Below are positions 1-13,302 of a stretch of DNA of 64,000 bases, in pieces (positions within the stretch are counted from its first letter, which is position 1; each line of letters begins with the position of its first letter). Source of the DNA: Acidobacteriota bacterium (GTDB lineage Bacteria; Acidobacteriota; Terriglobia; Terriglobales; Acidobacteriaceae); assembly GCA_021780315.1 (NCBI GenBank), contig JAJXYY010000018.1, positions 62,001 through 126,000 of the forward strand, in the 5' to 3' direction. Under the pieces are notes generated by a model. That model saw nothing but the letters and a program-made list of their open reading frames with translations, did not search any database and had not been told where the DNA came from. The translations under genes and the position numbers were made by a program.

Positions 1-157
<157 letters not shown>

Positions 158-235
158 GCGGAAGGCCCGTTTCTGCGGAAGACACTCTCGTTCGGTTAGA
201 AGTGAAACCAGTGGACTTGCTCTGTCACTGGCAGG

Positions 236-616
236 TTATGCCCAGGTAAGTACACCTTTCTGCCATGCCCAGATGAGCCCTTCGACGAGCAGCATGAGGA
301 AGACGAGCATGGCAAGCGATGCTCCAACGGTAAGACTTGAAAACGCAACGGCAAAGGGTAGTAAGAAGATGGCCTCTACATCGAAGACCAGAAATACGAT
401 GGCGTAGATGTAGTACTCCGAGCGGAATTGAACCCAGGCATCGCCCTTGGACTCCAGCCCACACTCGTAGGTGGCGTTTTTGACTGCACCGGGCTTGCGA
501 GGGGAAAACTTTTTGGACCAGAGCCACGCCAGAAGCAGTGGCGTTACGGCAAAGCCAACGGCTGCAATCATCAGGATTGCGATGGGGCGGTAGGTGTCGA
601 TGAACAGTGAATTCAT
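236..616 (-). CDS. nuoA: NADH-quinone oxidoreductase subunit A
   Basis: A 126-residue membrane protein with three hydrophobic helices (about residues 10-32, 68-90 and 95-117). It carries the NuoA signature YECGLESKGDA followed by RSEYYIYAIVFLVFDVEAIF, including the conserved acidic pair in the second helix. It is a small inner-membrane subunit of proton-pumping complex I. The length is normal for the family. It precedes nuoB and is presumably the first gene of a nuo operon. The 226 bases between its start and the next gene upstream (617-842) hold no convincing ORF and probably carry the operon promoter, although I could not pick a clear -10/-35 pair. Confidence 0.96.
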   Translation of the reverse strand: MNSLFIDTYRPIAILMIAAVGFAVTPLLLAWLWSKKFSPRKPGAVKNATYECGLESKGDAWVQFRSEYYIYAIVFLVFDVEAIFLLPFAVAFSSLTVGASLAMLVFLMLLVEGLIWAWQKGVLTWA

Positions 617-842
617 AGGTGTCCGACTGTGCGGGTTAGTGTCGACTTGGAGTTGAGCCGTTGCGTTAGGTAGAGCATAGAGAGCAGGTTTTGCAGCAGA
701 ACAACGTGCAACCCATAGTACTGCGAAACCTTAAATATGTTTAGAGCGGTTGGTTTCGAGCGGCTCGGTTGCACTGGTATGCGGTCAGCTTGTGCTGGCG
801 AGGCATGAGCGGAGCAATGGCTTTGGATGGGTAACACTGTCG

Positions 843-1855
843 TCATGAATGGGGCACGCCCGGGCGGAGGGTATAGCTGCTGAGTGTTTTGATGTAGTTT
901 CCCCGGTCGAAGGGGCTGGTATCAGGAACGGACCGGCGGCTGAGGCTGCCGCGCATCTGGCGAATGGAGCTGTATTCATGCTCTTCCATCCAGCGGATCA
1001 GATCGCTCTGAACGTCGGCAATCCACGGAATTCCCCGGAGATGCAGGGCGGAGGTCATCATGGCAACCTGTGCGCCGGCCATGATGCATTTGAGTACATC
1101 CTCGGCGGTATGGACTCCGCCGGTAATGGCAAGGTCACAACTGGTATTACCGAACAGGATGGCAACCCAATGGAGGCGCAGGAGCAACTCCTCCCTGCTG
1201 CTGAAGACGATTCTAGGGACGACCTCGAGCTTGTCGATATCAAAGTCCGGTTGGTAGAAGCGATTGAAGAGGACGAGGGCGTCGGCGCCTGCCGTTTCCA
1301 GTTGCCGGGCGAGATGCGGAATGGTGGTGAACTGCGGCGAGAGTTTGACGGCAACCGGAATGGTGACGCTGCGCTTGATCTGGGCGACGAGATCAATCAG
1401 TCCTTGCTCCACTTCGCTGCTGGGGATGGTGGGGTCGGTGGCCAGAGAGTAGGTGTTGAGCTCCAAGGCATCTGCACCCGCCGCTTGCAGTTCCTTGGCA
1501 AAGTAGGTCCAGCCGCCGGGAGAGGCTCCGTTGAGGCTGGCGATGACCGGGATGCTGACGTTGCGCTTGGCAGCCTGCAGGTGGGCAACATAGGCTGCCT
1601 GGGTGTAGTGGTAGGTATCCTGCGATGGAAGGTAGCTGAGGGATTCGGCATACGACTCCGACCCACGGGCCAGATCTTGCTCCAGTGCCGCTGCGTCCAG
1701 CGTGAGTTGCTCTTCAAAGAGGGACGGCAGGATGACGGCACCGGCTCCTGCTGCCTCCATGCGCATGAGATTGTCGACTGATTTGCTCAGGGGGGTTGAG
1801 GAGACGACAATAGGCGACTTGAGTTCCAGCCCAAGATAATCGGAGGTCAGATCCA

Positions 1856-1856
<1 letters not shown>
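843..1856 (-). CDS. dihydroorotate dehydrogenase-like flavoprotein
   Basis: A 337-residue protein starting MDLTSDYLGLELKSPIVVSS, the opening of the dihydroorotate dehydrogenase (class 1) TIM-barrel family. VKLSPQF, FNRFYQPDFD and AITGGVH match the expected substrate and FMN-phosphate loops. Proteins of this type are commonly encoded beside nifJ-type pyruvate:ferredoxin oxidoreductase, so a role in pyrimidine synthesis is not assured; its true substrate is unknown. The ATG at 1856 shares one base with the stop of the upstream gene (TAATG), which implies translational coupling. An in-frame upstream start at 1958 would extend it into the oxidoreductase gene and is unlikely. Confidence 0.88.
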
Positions 1857-5473
<3,617 letters not shown>

Positions 5474-5560
5474 CGATCTCCCTGCGGATGCACTGCTCCC
5501 TGACGCGGTATCAGCTTGTAAAGCTGAGTCTGAGCGTGGGTGCGATGGATCATGGAATGA

Positions 5561-5566
5561 AGCATA
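5561..5566 (-). promoter_or_regulatory. putative -10 element of the nifJ promoter
   Basis: On the minus strand this reads TATGCT, four of six matches to TATAAT. It predicts transcription starting near 5554. The centre of the palindrome at 5589-5604 then falls about 42 bases upstream, the geometry of a class II CRP/FNR-activated promoter. The start site is inferred, not measured. Confidence 0.45.
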
Positions 5567-5588
5567 TGTCGGCGAGATTGTGGATGGA

Positions 5589-5604
5589 TGTGACGTAGCT
5601 CACA
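5589..5604. promoter_or_regulatory. CRP/FNR-family operator upstream of nifJ
   Basis: The sequence TGTGACGTAGCTCACA is a perfect TGTGA-N6-TCACA palindrome, the half-site pattern bound by CRP and some other CRP/FNR-family regulators. It is intergenic, about 120 bases upstream of the nifJ start. Two further perfect copies occur at 16965 and 33357, upstream of other redox genes. Confidence 0.65.
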
Positions 5605-5978
5605 ATTGATGACAATTCTTCAACCCAGACGGCAGGCATCAAGTTGTGAGGCTCTTGTGCCAGTATCGGCAAGGGAGTGCTAGGATTCACAGCGCATCAC
5701 ATGCAGCATCCGAGGACGCCAATGACGAATACTGGAACGACTCGCCCTGATGAAGGCCTGGGTAAAGGTGCAGTCGAAGATGATGGACCAGGCAACGGAC
5801 AAAAACGTCGTGGCGAACATAGCAACTTTGTCGGCCAACTCGGACACCGGGATCAGGATGAGATGCTGAAGGACAACGATACGGACTTTCCCGGCGCCGA
5901 TGCAGCAGCGGAGCATAGCGGTCGATAGACCTCGGTGGCTGGGACGCCGAGGGAAGCGTCTGTCTGTTTGCACGGGAT

Positions 5979-6010
5979 AAAAAAACAGCCCCAATCTGGG
6001 ATCGGGGCTG
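5979..6010 (-). terminator. rho-independent terminator of the korAB operon
   Basis: On the minus strand the stem CAGCCCC/GGGGCTG (7 bp, 11-base loop) is followed at once by seven T residues (the A-run at 5979-5985 on the plus strand). It begins about 40 bases after the korB stop codon. Confidence 0.85.
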
Positions 6011-6052
6011 ATTCTGTCGCAGGTTTGGAATCGTTTTGCGGTGTGAACTGAT

Positions 6053-7120
6053 TTACATCAGTCGTTGCATCATCTCTTCCAGAACAGCACGGCCTGGCCG
6101 TACGCGGTCATCGGGTAGTGTGCCGAGCGGTTCGTCGACCAGATTCAGCATCTCGGTAAAGCTGGGCTGCTGCGTATTGATGTAGAAGACGCCGGTAAGC
6201 ACCTCGTTGTTCGCGTGCGCATGCAGTTGTGCTGCGATGGAGGCGACTCGATCAGTCGGATCGAAGTCTTCATGCAGTTTACGCAGGCGCATGTGGCTGC
6301 CATCGTGCATCTGGACGTTGATGGTCGTGCCGGGATCGTACTCGACGTCGATCTCCTGGAAGAATGGTACGAAGCCAACCTCGTCGATAGCCTCGTCATG
6401 CTCCTGCATGTACTTGTAGCTCTTGGTGGAGCCCTCGTGATCGTTGAACGTGACACATGGCGAGATCACATCGAGCAAGACGGTGCCGTTGTGCGCGATG
6501 GCAGCCTTCAGCATCGCAAGCAACTGCTTCTTATCGCCGGAGAAGGACCGACCAACAAACGTAGCACCGAGCTGGATTGCGAGCGTACAGGTATCAATGG
6601 GCGGCAGATCGTTGATGACGCCTGTCTTCAGCTTGGAGCCGATATCAGCAGTAGCCGAGAACTGGCCTTTGGTGAGACCGTACACGCCGTTGTCTTCGAT
6701 GATGTAAATCATCGGGACGTTACGCCGCATCAGGTGGACGAACTGGCCGATGCCGATGGAGGCGGAGTCGCCGTCGCCGCTGACTGCCAGTGCCTTCATG
6801 GTGTGGTTGCCCAGCAGTGCGCCTGTGGCGACCGAAGGCATACGGCCATGTACGCTGTTGAACGAGTGGGAGCGGCTCATGAAGTAGGCCGGGCTCTTGG
6901 ACGAACAGCCGATGCCGGAGAGCTTCATCACGCGTTCCGGCTGTACTCCCATCTCGTAGAACGCGTCGATAATACGCTCCGAGATGGCGTTGTGGCCGCA
7001 TCCGGCACACAGCGTCGTCTTACCGCCGCGATAGTCCAGTACCTGTAGTCCGATGCGGTTGGTTTTGGCTGGCGTGCGTGGTGCTTCAAGCGGAGCAGAT
7101 GGAACAGGATTGGTTGCCAT
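6053..7120 (-). CDS. korB: 2-oxoacid:ferredoxin oxidoreductase, beta subunit
   Basis: A 355-residue thiamine-diphosphate-binding subunit. CAGCGHNAISERIIDAF near residue 38, GIGCSSKSPAYF, GDGDSASIGIGQFVHLMRRN and EDNGVYGLTKGQ are the conserved cofactor loops of the KorB/OorB family. With the alpha/gamma chain encoded upstream it would oxidise 2-oxoglutarate (or another 2-oxoacid) to its acyl-CoA and reduce ferredoxin; the exact substrate cannot be read from sequence alone. Its ATG shares one base with the korA stop (TAATG), so the two subunits are probably made in fixed ratio. A terminator follows. Confidence 0.92.
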   Translation of the reverse strand: MATNPVPSAPLEAPRTPAKTNRIGLQVLDYRGGKTTLCAGCGHNAISERIIDAFYEMGVQPERVMKLSGIGCSSKSPAYFMSRSHSFNSVHGRMPSVATGALLGNHTMKALAVSGDGDSASIGIGQFVHLMRRNVPMIYIIEDNGVYGLTKGQFSATADIGSKLKTGVINDLPPIDTCTLAIQLGATFVGRSFSGDKKQLLAMLKAAIAHNGTVLLDVISPCVTFNDHEGSTKSYKYMQEHDEAIDEVGFVPFFQEIDVEYDPGTTINVQMHDGSHMRLRKLHEDFDPTDRVASIAAQLHAHANNEVLTGVFYINTQQPSFTEMLNLVDEPLGTLPDDRVRPGRAVLEEMMQRLM

Positions 7121-8991
7121 TAGATTCCTTCCTGCGAGACAAGGTCATCGGTGATGGTGCGGGCATCGAGGGGAAGTCCATTGAAGTGGCGAATGCTGCG
7201 GAGTCTCACAATATCCTTTGCATCCAGATCCAGCTTCAGCAGACTCAGCATCTGCGCATCGCGATTCTGTTCGATCACATAGACGCGATCGTGCGAGGCG
7301 ATAAAGTCGTGGATCTCGCGAGAGAATGGAAAGGCTCGAATGCGGAGATAGTCGGTGTCGAGCTTGAACTCCTTGAGCAACTGATCGCGGCTTTCACGGG
7401 TAGCAAAGTCGGAGGTGCCAAAGGCGATCAACCCGATTCTGGATTTGCCGCTCTGCACGACTTCCGGCTGTGGCATCAGGGAGCGGGCTGTCTCAAACTT
7501 TCGGGAGAGGCGCTCCATATTGTGCACATAGTCGTCGGGGCGTTCGGTGTACAAGGCTTTCTCGTTGTGTCCACTGCCGCGGGTAAAGTAAGCAGCCAGC
7601 GGATGATCGGTGCCGGGCAAGGTGCGATACCCGATGCCATCTCCATCGACGTCCTTATAGCGGGCAAAGCCCCCCAGGCGGGTCAGGTCTTCCGCGCTGA
7701 GAACCTTGCCACGATTCAGAGGCTTCTCGGGATAGGCAAATGGCTCGGACATCCAATTGTTCATGCCCAGGTCAAGATCGGACATGACGAAGATGGGTGT
7801 TTGCAACTGCTCGGCCAGGTCGAAGGCATCCATTGCCATCTCGTAGCACTCACGGACACTGCCCGGGATCAACATGACATGCTTGGTATCGCCATGGGAG
7901 AGATACGCGACGGAGAGCAGATCGCCCTGCTGGTTGCGTGTTGGCATTCCAGTGGAAGGGCCGGTGCGCTGTACGTCGAAGATGACGCCGGGCAATTCGG
8001 CATAGTAGCCGAGGCCGGCAAACTCCGCCATCAGCGAGATGCCAGGACCGGAGGTTGCGGTCATGGAGCGAGCCCCTGCCCAGCCTGCCCCGAGCACGGC
8101 ACCAATCGCGGCAAGTTCATCCTCGGCCTGCACTATCGCAAAGGTCGCCTTACCGTCTGGTCCAATGCGATAACGCTTGGCCAAGTCGATGAAGTTCTCG
8201 ACCAGCGATGAGGACGGGGTAATGGGATACCACATGACGACCGTGCAACCAGCAAAGATGCTGCCCAATGCTGCTGCCGCATTGCCATCGATGATGATCT
8301 TGCCTTCGGTTGCGTTCATCGGCTGCAAAAGAAAGGGATCGTTCTTGGTGAAGTTTGCGGCGGCATACTCGTAGCCGGCCTGTACCGCTGCCCAGTTCAG
8401 GTCCGCCGCTTTCACTTTTTTGGCAAATTGCTTACGCAATGCGGCTTCGACGGCCTGCATATCCATTTGTAGCAACTGCGCGGCAACGCCTACGTAGATC
8501 ATGTTCTTGACCAGCTTGCGGAGCTTTGCTTCCGGGCAGACGGCTGCGGTCAGTTTGTCAAAGGGGACTGGATAGCAGGCAACATCGTCGCGGAACTGCT
8601 TCAGATCCGCCGACTCTTCATAGATGGCAGCGGCGCCAACCGGCAGCGAGAGGATATCTTCTTTGCTGGTCTCCGGGTTCATCGCAATGAGGATGTCGAT
8701 CTCCTTCTTGCGAGCCACATAACCATCCTTGCTCGCACGAATGGTGTACCAGGTAGGCAGGCCTGCGATGTTGGAAGGGAATAGGTTCTTGCCGCTGACT
8801 GGAATGCCCATGCGGAAGATGGAGCGCAGTAGAACCGAGTTGGCTGATTGCGATCCCGATCCATTGACGGTTGCGATCTGGATGCTAAAGTCATTGACGA
8901 TGGTGGATTGTGGAGTCTGGTGGTGTGTGTCCGGCTTGCTCAGGATGCTTTGTTCAGCACTGGCTGCCAGAGCGACGTCTTCTGTCGCCAT
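7120..8991 (-). CDS. korA: 2-oxoacid:ferredoxin oxidoreductase, fused gamma-alpha subunit
   Basis: A 623-residue chain that joins two parts of the enzyme. Residues about 30-200 form the gamma domain (VNGSGSQSANSVLLRSIFRMG, FPSNIAGLPTWYTIRAS), and residues about 235-620 the alpha pyrimidine-binding domain (GNAAAALGSIFAGC, YPITPSSSLVENF, SGPGISLMAEFAG). This fused arrangement is usual for the KorA type of aerobic and actinobacterial enzymes. GGGAG lies nine bases before the ATG. It is the first gene of the two-gene operon. The 261 bases upstream (8992-9252) carry no gene and should contain the promoter. Confidence 0.93.
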   Translation of the reverse strand: MATEDVALAASAEQSILSKPDTHHQTPQSTIVNDFSIQIATVNGSGSQSANSVLLRSIFRMGIPVSGKNLFPSNIAGLPTWYTIRASKDGYVARKKEIDILIAMNPETSKEDILSLPVGAAAIYEESADLKQFRDDVACYPVPFDKLTAAVCPEAKLRKLVKNMIYVGVAAQLLQMDMQAVEAALRKQFAKKVKAADLNWAAVQAGYEYAAANFTKNDPFLLQPMNATEGKIIIDGNAAAALGSIFAGCTVVMWYPITPSSSLVENFIDLAKRYRIGPDGKATFAIVQAEDELAAIGAVLGAGWAGARSMTATSGPGISLMAEFAGLGYYAELPGVIFDVQRTGPSTGMPTRNQQGDLLSVAYLSHGDTKHVMLIPGSVRECYEMAMDAFDLAEQLQTPIFVMSDLDLGMNNWMSEPFAYPEKPLNRGKVLSAEDLTRLGGFARYKDVDGDGIGYRTLPGTDHPLAAYFTRGSGHNEKALYTERPDDYVHNMERLSRKFETARSLMPQPEVVQSGKSRIGLIAFGTSDFATRESRDQLLKEFKLDTDYLRIRAFPFSREIHDFIASHDRVYVIEQNRDAQMLSLLKLDLDAKDIVRLRSIRHFNGLPLDARTITDDLVSQEGI

Positions 8992-9252
8992 AAGGTTTGC
9001 TCCCCCGTGGTGAAACCTTCTGGCTTCACAGGGCGAAACGATAACACAGTCCGATAGCGGTTGGCTGTGTTGCGGCGCAACGCTCTGGAACGATTGCCGC
9101 AGTGTATCGTGCTGTCATGTTGCGAAACCCCCTGATTTTGCTGGCTTATCCGCTGATCGGAACACAGCCGCTCTAGTTCGGACTCCGGTCACGACGTGGC
9201 TTTTGGCTGTCCACTATTCGCACACTCGGCTGTCGGGGTGCATACAAGAGAC

Positions 9253-10041
9253 CTAGGTCCATCCCCCGTCAATTGCATAGCTTTGGTTAGTGATGGCGGC
9301 GCTGTCGTCGGAAGCCAGAAAGACAGCCAGACGGGCCACTTCTTCCGGCAGAATCAAGCGCTTCAGTGCTTGGCGTTCAAGTATCTCTGCCTGGTAGTCG
9401 GGCGTGAACCAGAGTTGTTTCTGACGTTCGGTGAGGATGGCTCCAGGCAGGATCGCATTGACCCGAATATTGTGAGTCCCCAGTTCGTGGGCCAGGGTTC
9501 GAGTCATCCCGACGATAGCTGCCTTGGCTGTCACGTAGACGGGCAGATGGATGGACGGTATCAGCCAACTAATAGAACTGAGGTTGAGGATAGACCCGCG
9601 ACCAGCACGTTGCATCGTCGGTATGACAGCCTGCGCCATGAAGAACTGGTGCTTGAGGTTCAGGGCCATGGTTTGGTCCCAGTGAGAAGGAGTTACCTCC
9701 TCGATGCTGTGGCGGGTGTCGTTGCCGGCGTTATTGATCAGGACATCGACGGTAGAAAAGCGCTCCAGAATACTCACGGTTGTCGACTGCAGCGCGGCAA
9801 TGTCGGTCAGGTCGCAGCGATAGTAGAGCGGAGGGCGCAGGCCTGTGGTCTCAATTTTCTGTACCAGTTGTTCCGCTGCCGTGTCATGAATATCAAGAAA
9901 CACCACCGTTGCGCGCTGCCCTGCAAAAGCCTCCACCATGGCAGCTCCGATGCCGCTTGCACCGCCTGTAATCACAACCACACGATCCTCAAGACTGGGG
10001 TAACGTGCGTACGAGTCGGTTGGCTGCGCTTGATTCCTCAT
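9253..10041 (-). CDS. SDR-family NAD(P)-dependent oxidoreductase
   Basis: A 262-residue classical short-chain dehydrogenase. It has the cofactor motif TGGASGIG (residues 25-32), NNAG near 103, catalytic Ser near 155 and the catalytic pair Tyr169/Lys173 (YVTAK). The C-terminal SYAIDGGWT is typical of sugar or polyol dehydrogenases of this family. The substrate cannot be assigned. It is divergent from an exported amidase, with 256 bases between them that presumably contain both promoters. The nearby carrier, second SDR and zinc dehydrogenase suggest sugar-acid or polyol catabolism. Confidence 0.85.
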   Translation of the reverse strand: MRNQAQPTDSYARYPSLEDRVVVITGGASGIGAAMVEAFAGQRATVVFLDIHDTAAEQLVQKIETTGLRPPLYYRCDLTDIAALQSTTVSILERFSTVDVLINNAGNDTRHSIEEVTPSHWDQTMALNLKHQFFMAQAVIPTMQRAGRGSILNLSSISWLIPSIHLPVYVTAKAAIVGMTRTLAHELGTHNIRVNAILPGAILTERQKQLWFTPDYQAEILERQALKRLILPEEVARLAVFLASDDSAAITNQSYAIDGGWT

Positions 10042-10297
10042 TGCTGCGTTTTGTCCTTCTCTCCGAGATCAGCCTGTCCGAGGCAGTCTGTGCTGCTGCT
10101 CGCTTCCTGCTGGTACGGCTTAGCCTCTAGCGTTATGAACTGATTGTATTCTCGCAGTTGATCGGCGCAGGCAGCAGCTGCAACGTCCCGCTGCGTGCCG
10201 ATGCCGTACATGTTCATCGAGAGAGAGGGACGCTACCTGTGATATTAGTAAGCCAAGCGCAAAGCCGCGTATCTCCTCCATTCAGCTAAGGTCGATT

Positions 10298-11884
10298 ATG
10301 ACGATGAAGTATGTCCAGCGGATCCTCTGCAGTATGTTGTTTTCTCTGTTGCCTGTAGCGCGCATGGGGGCAGCAGCGAAGTCAAGCGTTGCCCAAGGCT
10401 TTTCTGTCGAAGAGACGACGATTGCACAGACTCTGGATGCCATTCGGACGGGGAAGGTGACCTGTCATCAATTGGTCGAGATCTATCGGAAGCGTATCCA
10501 GGCGTACGACCAGACGACGCATCTGAACGCAATCGTGACGCTGAATCCAGCTGCGCTTGCGGATGCAGACAGGTTGGATGCAGAGTTTGCCAGCACGCAT
10601 CGACTGCGTCCTTTACATGGCATCGTCGTGATCGTAAAAGACAACTACGATACGAAGGGTCTACAGACAACGGGTGGCTCGCTTGCGCTGAAATGGTTTG
10701 TTCCCGCAGACGATGCTTTTATGGTGAAGCGACTGCGTGATGCAGGAGCGATCATACTGGCCAAGTCCAACATGGCGGAGTGGGCATTTAGCCCTCTGCT
10801 GACTGAAAGCTCTATTGCCGGTATCACGCGGAATCCCTATGCTTTGGATCGTGTCCCGGCAGGCTCCAGTGGGGGTACTGCTGCTGCTGTTGCTGCGAAC
10901 TTGGGTGAAGTGGGACTGGGCACGGATACTGGCGATTCCATCCGTGGACCTGCATCGCACAACAGCCTCGTCGGGATACGTCCGACCATTGGACTGGTAA
11001 GCCGCGATGGCATTATTCCGCTGTCGTCCACCAACGATATGGGTGGTCCATTGGCGCGTACGGTGGCTGATGCTGCCGCGATTCTTGCGGCCGTACAGGG
11101 GTACGACCCTGCTGATCCCATCACTGTGCTGGCCAAGGGCCATACACCAGTGGATTACGCCAGTTCACTCGATAAAGATGGACTTCGTGGAGTTCGCATC
11201 GGTGTGGTTCGGTCCTATTTTGATACGCCGACTACCGATCCTCAGGTAAAGCAACTGGCGGAACGAGCGATTGCACAGTTGAAGGCGCAAGGTGCGGTGA
11301 TCGTCGATTCTTTTCCGCTTCCTGAGTACGAGCGTGCTGGAGACAAAAGTACCTGTGGAGGCTTTGAGTTTGACTTGAACCACTACTTTGCCATCCATGG
11401 TCAAAACGCACCCTATCAGAGCCTGCAGGCACTCCTTGATTCGGGCCTGTACCTTGGGTCGATTGCAGAACGGCTGAAGCACGCGGCGCAAAGCAACGCG
11501 TCCGATGCTGTCGCCCAATCTACGCCAGTGGCCGCATGTCCCGACACTTATCACGATCCCCGCAAGATAAAGTTCCGCGAGGCTATTTTGCAGAAGATGG
11601 ACCAACTGAAGCTGGACGCTCTGGTCTATCCCACCTGGAGTAATCCGCCCCGCAAGATAGGCGACCTTACCAGCCCCGGTGGTGATAACAGTCAGATCAT
11701 CGCGCCCATGACCGGATTTCCGGGTATTACTGTGCCCATCGGATTTAGCTACGATTCGCTGCCTGCCGGGCTTACATTTATTGGTAGGAGCTTCAGTGAA
11801 GCGAGTCTGATCAAGTTTGCCTATGCCTATGAGCAAGCGACGCGGTACCGACATCCGCCGAGTCTTTTCGGGCCTTTGCCATAG
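10298..11884 (+). CDS. exported amidase-signature enzyme
   Basis: A 528-residue amidase-signature hydrolase with an N-terminal signal peptide (hydrophobic to about residue 25, then AAA). The catalytic lysine is Lys114 in [11 protein letters not shown], the cis-serine lies in [13 protein letters not shown] (about 189), and the nucleophile is Ser214. The nucleophile loop reads [12 protein letters not shown], whereas the family normally has GGS; Asp213 thus replaces a glycine that helps build the oxyanion hole. The enzyme would cleave an amide in the periplasm or outside the cell; the substrate is unknown. The divergent neighbour is an SDR and the next gene is an MFS carrier. Confidence 0.88.
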   Translation: MTMKYVQRILCSMLFSLLPVARMGAAAKSSVAQGFSVEETTIAQTLDAIRTGKVTCHQLVEIYRKRIQAYDQTTHLNAIVTLNPAALADADRLDAEFASTHRLRPLHGIVVIVKDNYDTKGLQTTGGSLALKWFVPADDAFMVKRLRDAGAIILAKSNMAEWAFSPLLTESSIAGITRNPYALDRVPAGSSGGTAAAVAANLGEVGLGTDTGDSIRGPASHNSLVGIRPTIGLVSRDGIIPLSSTNDMGGPLARTVADAAAILAAVQGYDPADPITVLAKGHTPVDYASSLDKDGLRGVRIGVVRSYFDTPTTDPQVKQLAERAIAQLKAQGAVIVDSFPLPEYERAGDKSTCGGFEFDLNHYFAIHGQNAPYQSLQALLDSGLYLGSIAERLKHAAQSNASDAVAQSTPVAACPDTYHDPRKIKFREAILQKMDQLKLDALVYPTWSNPPRKIGDLTSPGGDNSQIIAPMTGFPGITVPIGFSYDSLPAGLTFIGRSFSEASLIKFAYAYEQATRYRHPPSLFGPLP

Positions 11885-11993
11885 CCGATTCACTTTCTTG
11901 TCGAAGCCACTGACGATGAGGGTCAGGGGTGCTTCTCGCTAATTGTGCGCGGTGATGCTGGGATCAGATAGCATGATTGCGTAACGATATCCT

Positions 11994-13292
11994 TTGGTGA
12001 CGAAAACATTGAACGATCCTATTCCGCGGCGTCGCTGGAGAATTGCGGTACTTCTCGGCCTGGGAGTTCTAGTCAACTACTTTGACAGGGTGAACCTCTC
12101 GGTCTCACATGACGCGCTCTACACCACCTTCGGTATATCGACGATTACCTTCGGCTATCTGTCGGGAGCCTATAACTGGACCTATGCGCTGTGCCAGCTT
12201 CCGGTCGGAGTCTTGCTGGACAAATTTGGTACTCGCCGAATCGGACGCGTCAGTTCGTTCCTTTGGAGTGTTGCTTCGTTCGGTGCTGCGGCCGCGCCGG
12301 GGCTGGGCGGATTCTTCACAGCACGGCTGCTGCTGGGGGTTGGGGAAGCGCCAACGTTTCCAGCGAACGCTAAAGCAATCGGTCTATGGTTTCCTTCGCG
12401 AGAGCGGAGCTTGGCCACCTCAGTCTTCGATGCGGCGGCAAAGTTCGCTTCCGCGATTGGAGTGCCGATCATCGGGGTACTGTTGCTCAAGGTTGGATGG
12501 CGTTGGAGCTTTGCGCTTACCGGGCTAGTCAGCCTGGCCTACTTTGCCCTCTTCTGGAAGGTCTATCGCGATCCTGAGGATGACCCTTTGCTCACAACGG
12601 TAGAGCGAGAGTACATCCGTCGCGCCGACGCGACGGACGCTTTAGAGCAGGATCAGGCGCACTCGCTAAGGTACCTGTTGGGCCAGCCCAAGGTGTTGGG
12701 ACTGGCGCTCGGCTTTGGCTCGTATAACTACGTCTTCTACCTGCTGCTCACCTGGCTGCCAAGCTATCTCTCGTCGGCGTTGCACATCGATCTGCTGCAC
12801 TCCTTTGTGTATACCGGTGTCCCATGGCTGTTTGCGACCGTGACCGATCTGGTGGTGGGAGGATGGCTGGTGGATGCACTGATTCAGAGGGGCTGGACTG
12901 CCAGCCGCGTCCGGCAAGTTGTGCTGGTTGCCGGGACGGCGTTTGGTCTCGGTATTCTTGGTGCAGCGCACGCCCATACCGCCACGCGCGCACTGATCTG
13001 GATCAGTATCTCGATTGGCGGACTGGCTGCTGCTGCTCCTGTTGGATGGTCGATCCCATCGATGATTGCACCGCGCAGCAGTGTCGGGAGGGTGGGCGGG
13101 ATCGTGAACTTCTCCAATCAGCTTTCGGGCATTGCCGCCCCGATTGTCACCGGCTATCTGGTCGCCGCACATCAATCCTATGCATGGGCGTTCGTGGTTT
13201 CTGCAATCTATTTACTGATCGGAATAGGTGGATATCTGTTTCTGTTGGGCAAGATCGAGCCGATGGATTTAGCTGGCGCAGACGGTCATTGA
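11994..13292 (+). CDS. MFS transporter, anion:cation symporter type
   Basis: A 432-residue inner-membrane carrier with about 12 hydrophobic segments. VNYFDRVNLSVS in helix 1, LLDKFGTRRIGR between helices 2 and 3, and GVGEAPTFPANAKAI in helix 4 match the ACS family that imports hexuronates, galactonate and other organic anions. The start is uncertain: TTG at 11994 or GTG at 11997, neither with a clear ribosome-binding site. It lies 110 bases after the amidase and converges on an SDR gene with only 10 bases between the stops. The neighbouring dehydrogenases fit a sugar-acid uptake and breakdown cluster. Confidence 0.88.
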   Translation: MVTKTLNDPIPRRRWRIAVLLGLGVLVNYFDRVNLSVSHDALYTTFGISTITFGYLSGAYNWTYALCQLPVGVLLDKFGTRRIGRVSSFLWSVASFGAAAAPGLGGFFTARLLLGVGEAPTFPANAKAIGLWFPSRERSLATSVFDAAAKFASAIGVPIIGVLLLKVGWRWSFALTGLVSLAYFALFWKVYRDPEDDPLLTTVEREYIRRADATDALEQDQAHSLRYLLGQPKVLGLALGFGSYNYVFYLLLTWLPSYLSSALHIDLLHSFVYTGVPWLFATVTDLVVGGWLVDALIQRGWTASRVRQVVLVAGTAFGLGILGAAHAHTATRALIWISISIGGLAAAAPVGWSIPSMIAPRSSVGRVGGIVNFSNQLSGIAAPIVTGYLVAAHQSYAWAFVVSAIYLLIGIGGYLFLLGKIEPMDLAGADGH

Positions 13293-13302
13293 CGAAGTAG
13301 GG

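Larger units (their letters stand above)
5474..6052. other. intergenic region upstream of nifJ
   Basis: This 579-base gap separates two minus-strand operons. From right to left it contains the korAB terminator, about 370 bases in which I see no convincing gene (short ORFs on both strands lack a start context and family likeness), and then the nifJ promoter region with a perfect TGTGA-N6-TCACA palindrome. The remaining leader to the nifJ start, about 80 bases, has no recognised riboswitch. Confidence 0.6.

Noticed and set aside
849..1781. Plus-strand open frame of 310 codons
   Set aside because: It is antisense to the DHODH-like gene, whose own frame has clear family motifs.
5680..5994. Minus-strand open frame of 104 codons between nifJ and korB
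   Set aside because: It begins inside the korAB terminator, has no ribosome-binding site and no family resemblance; the plus-strand frame here is no better.
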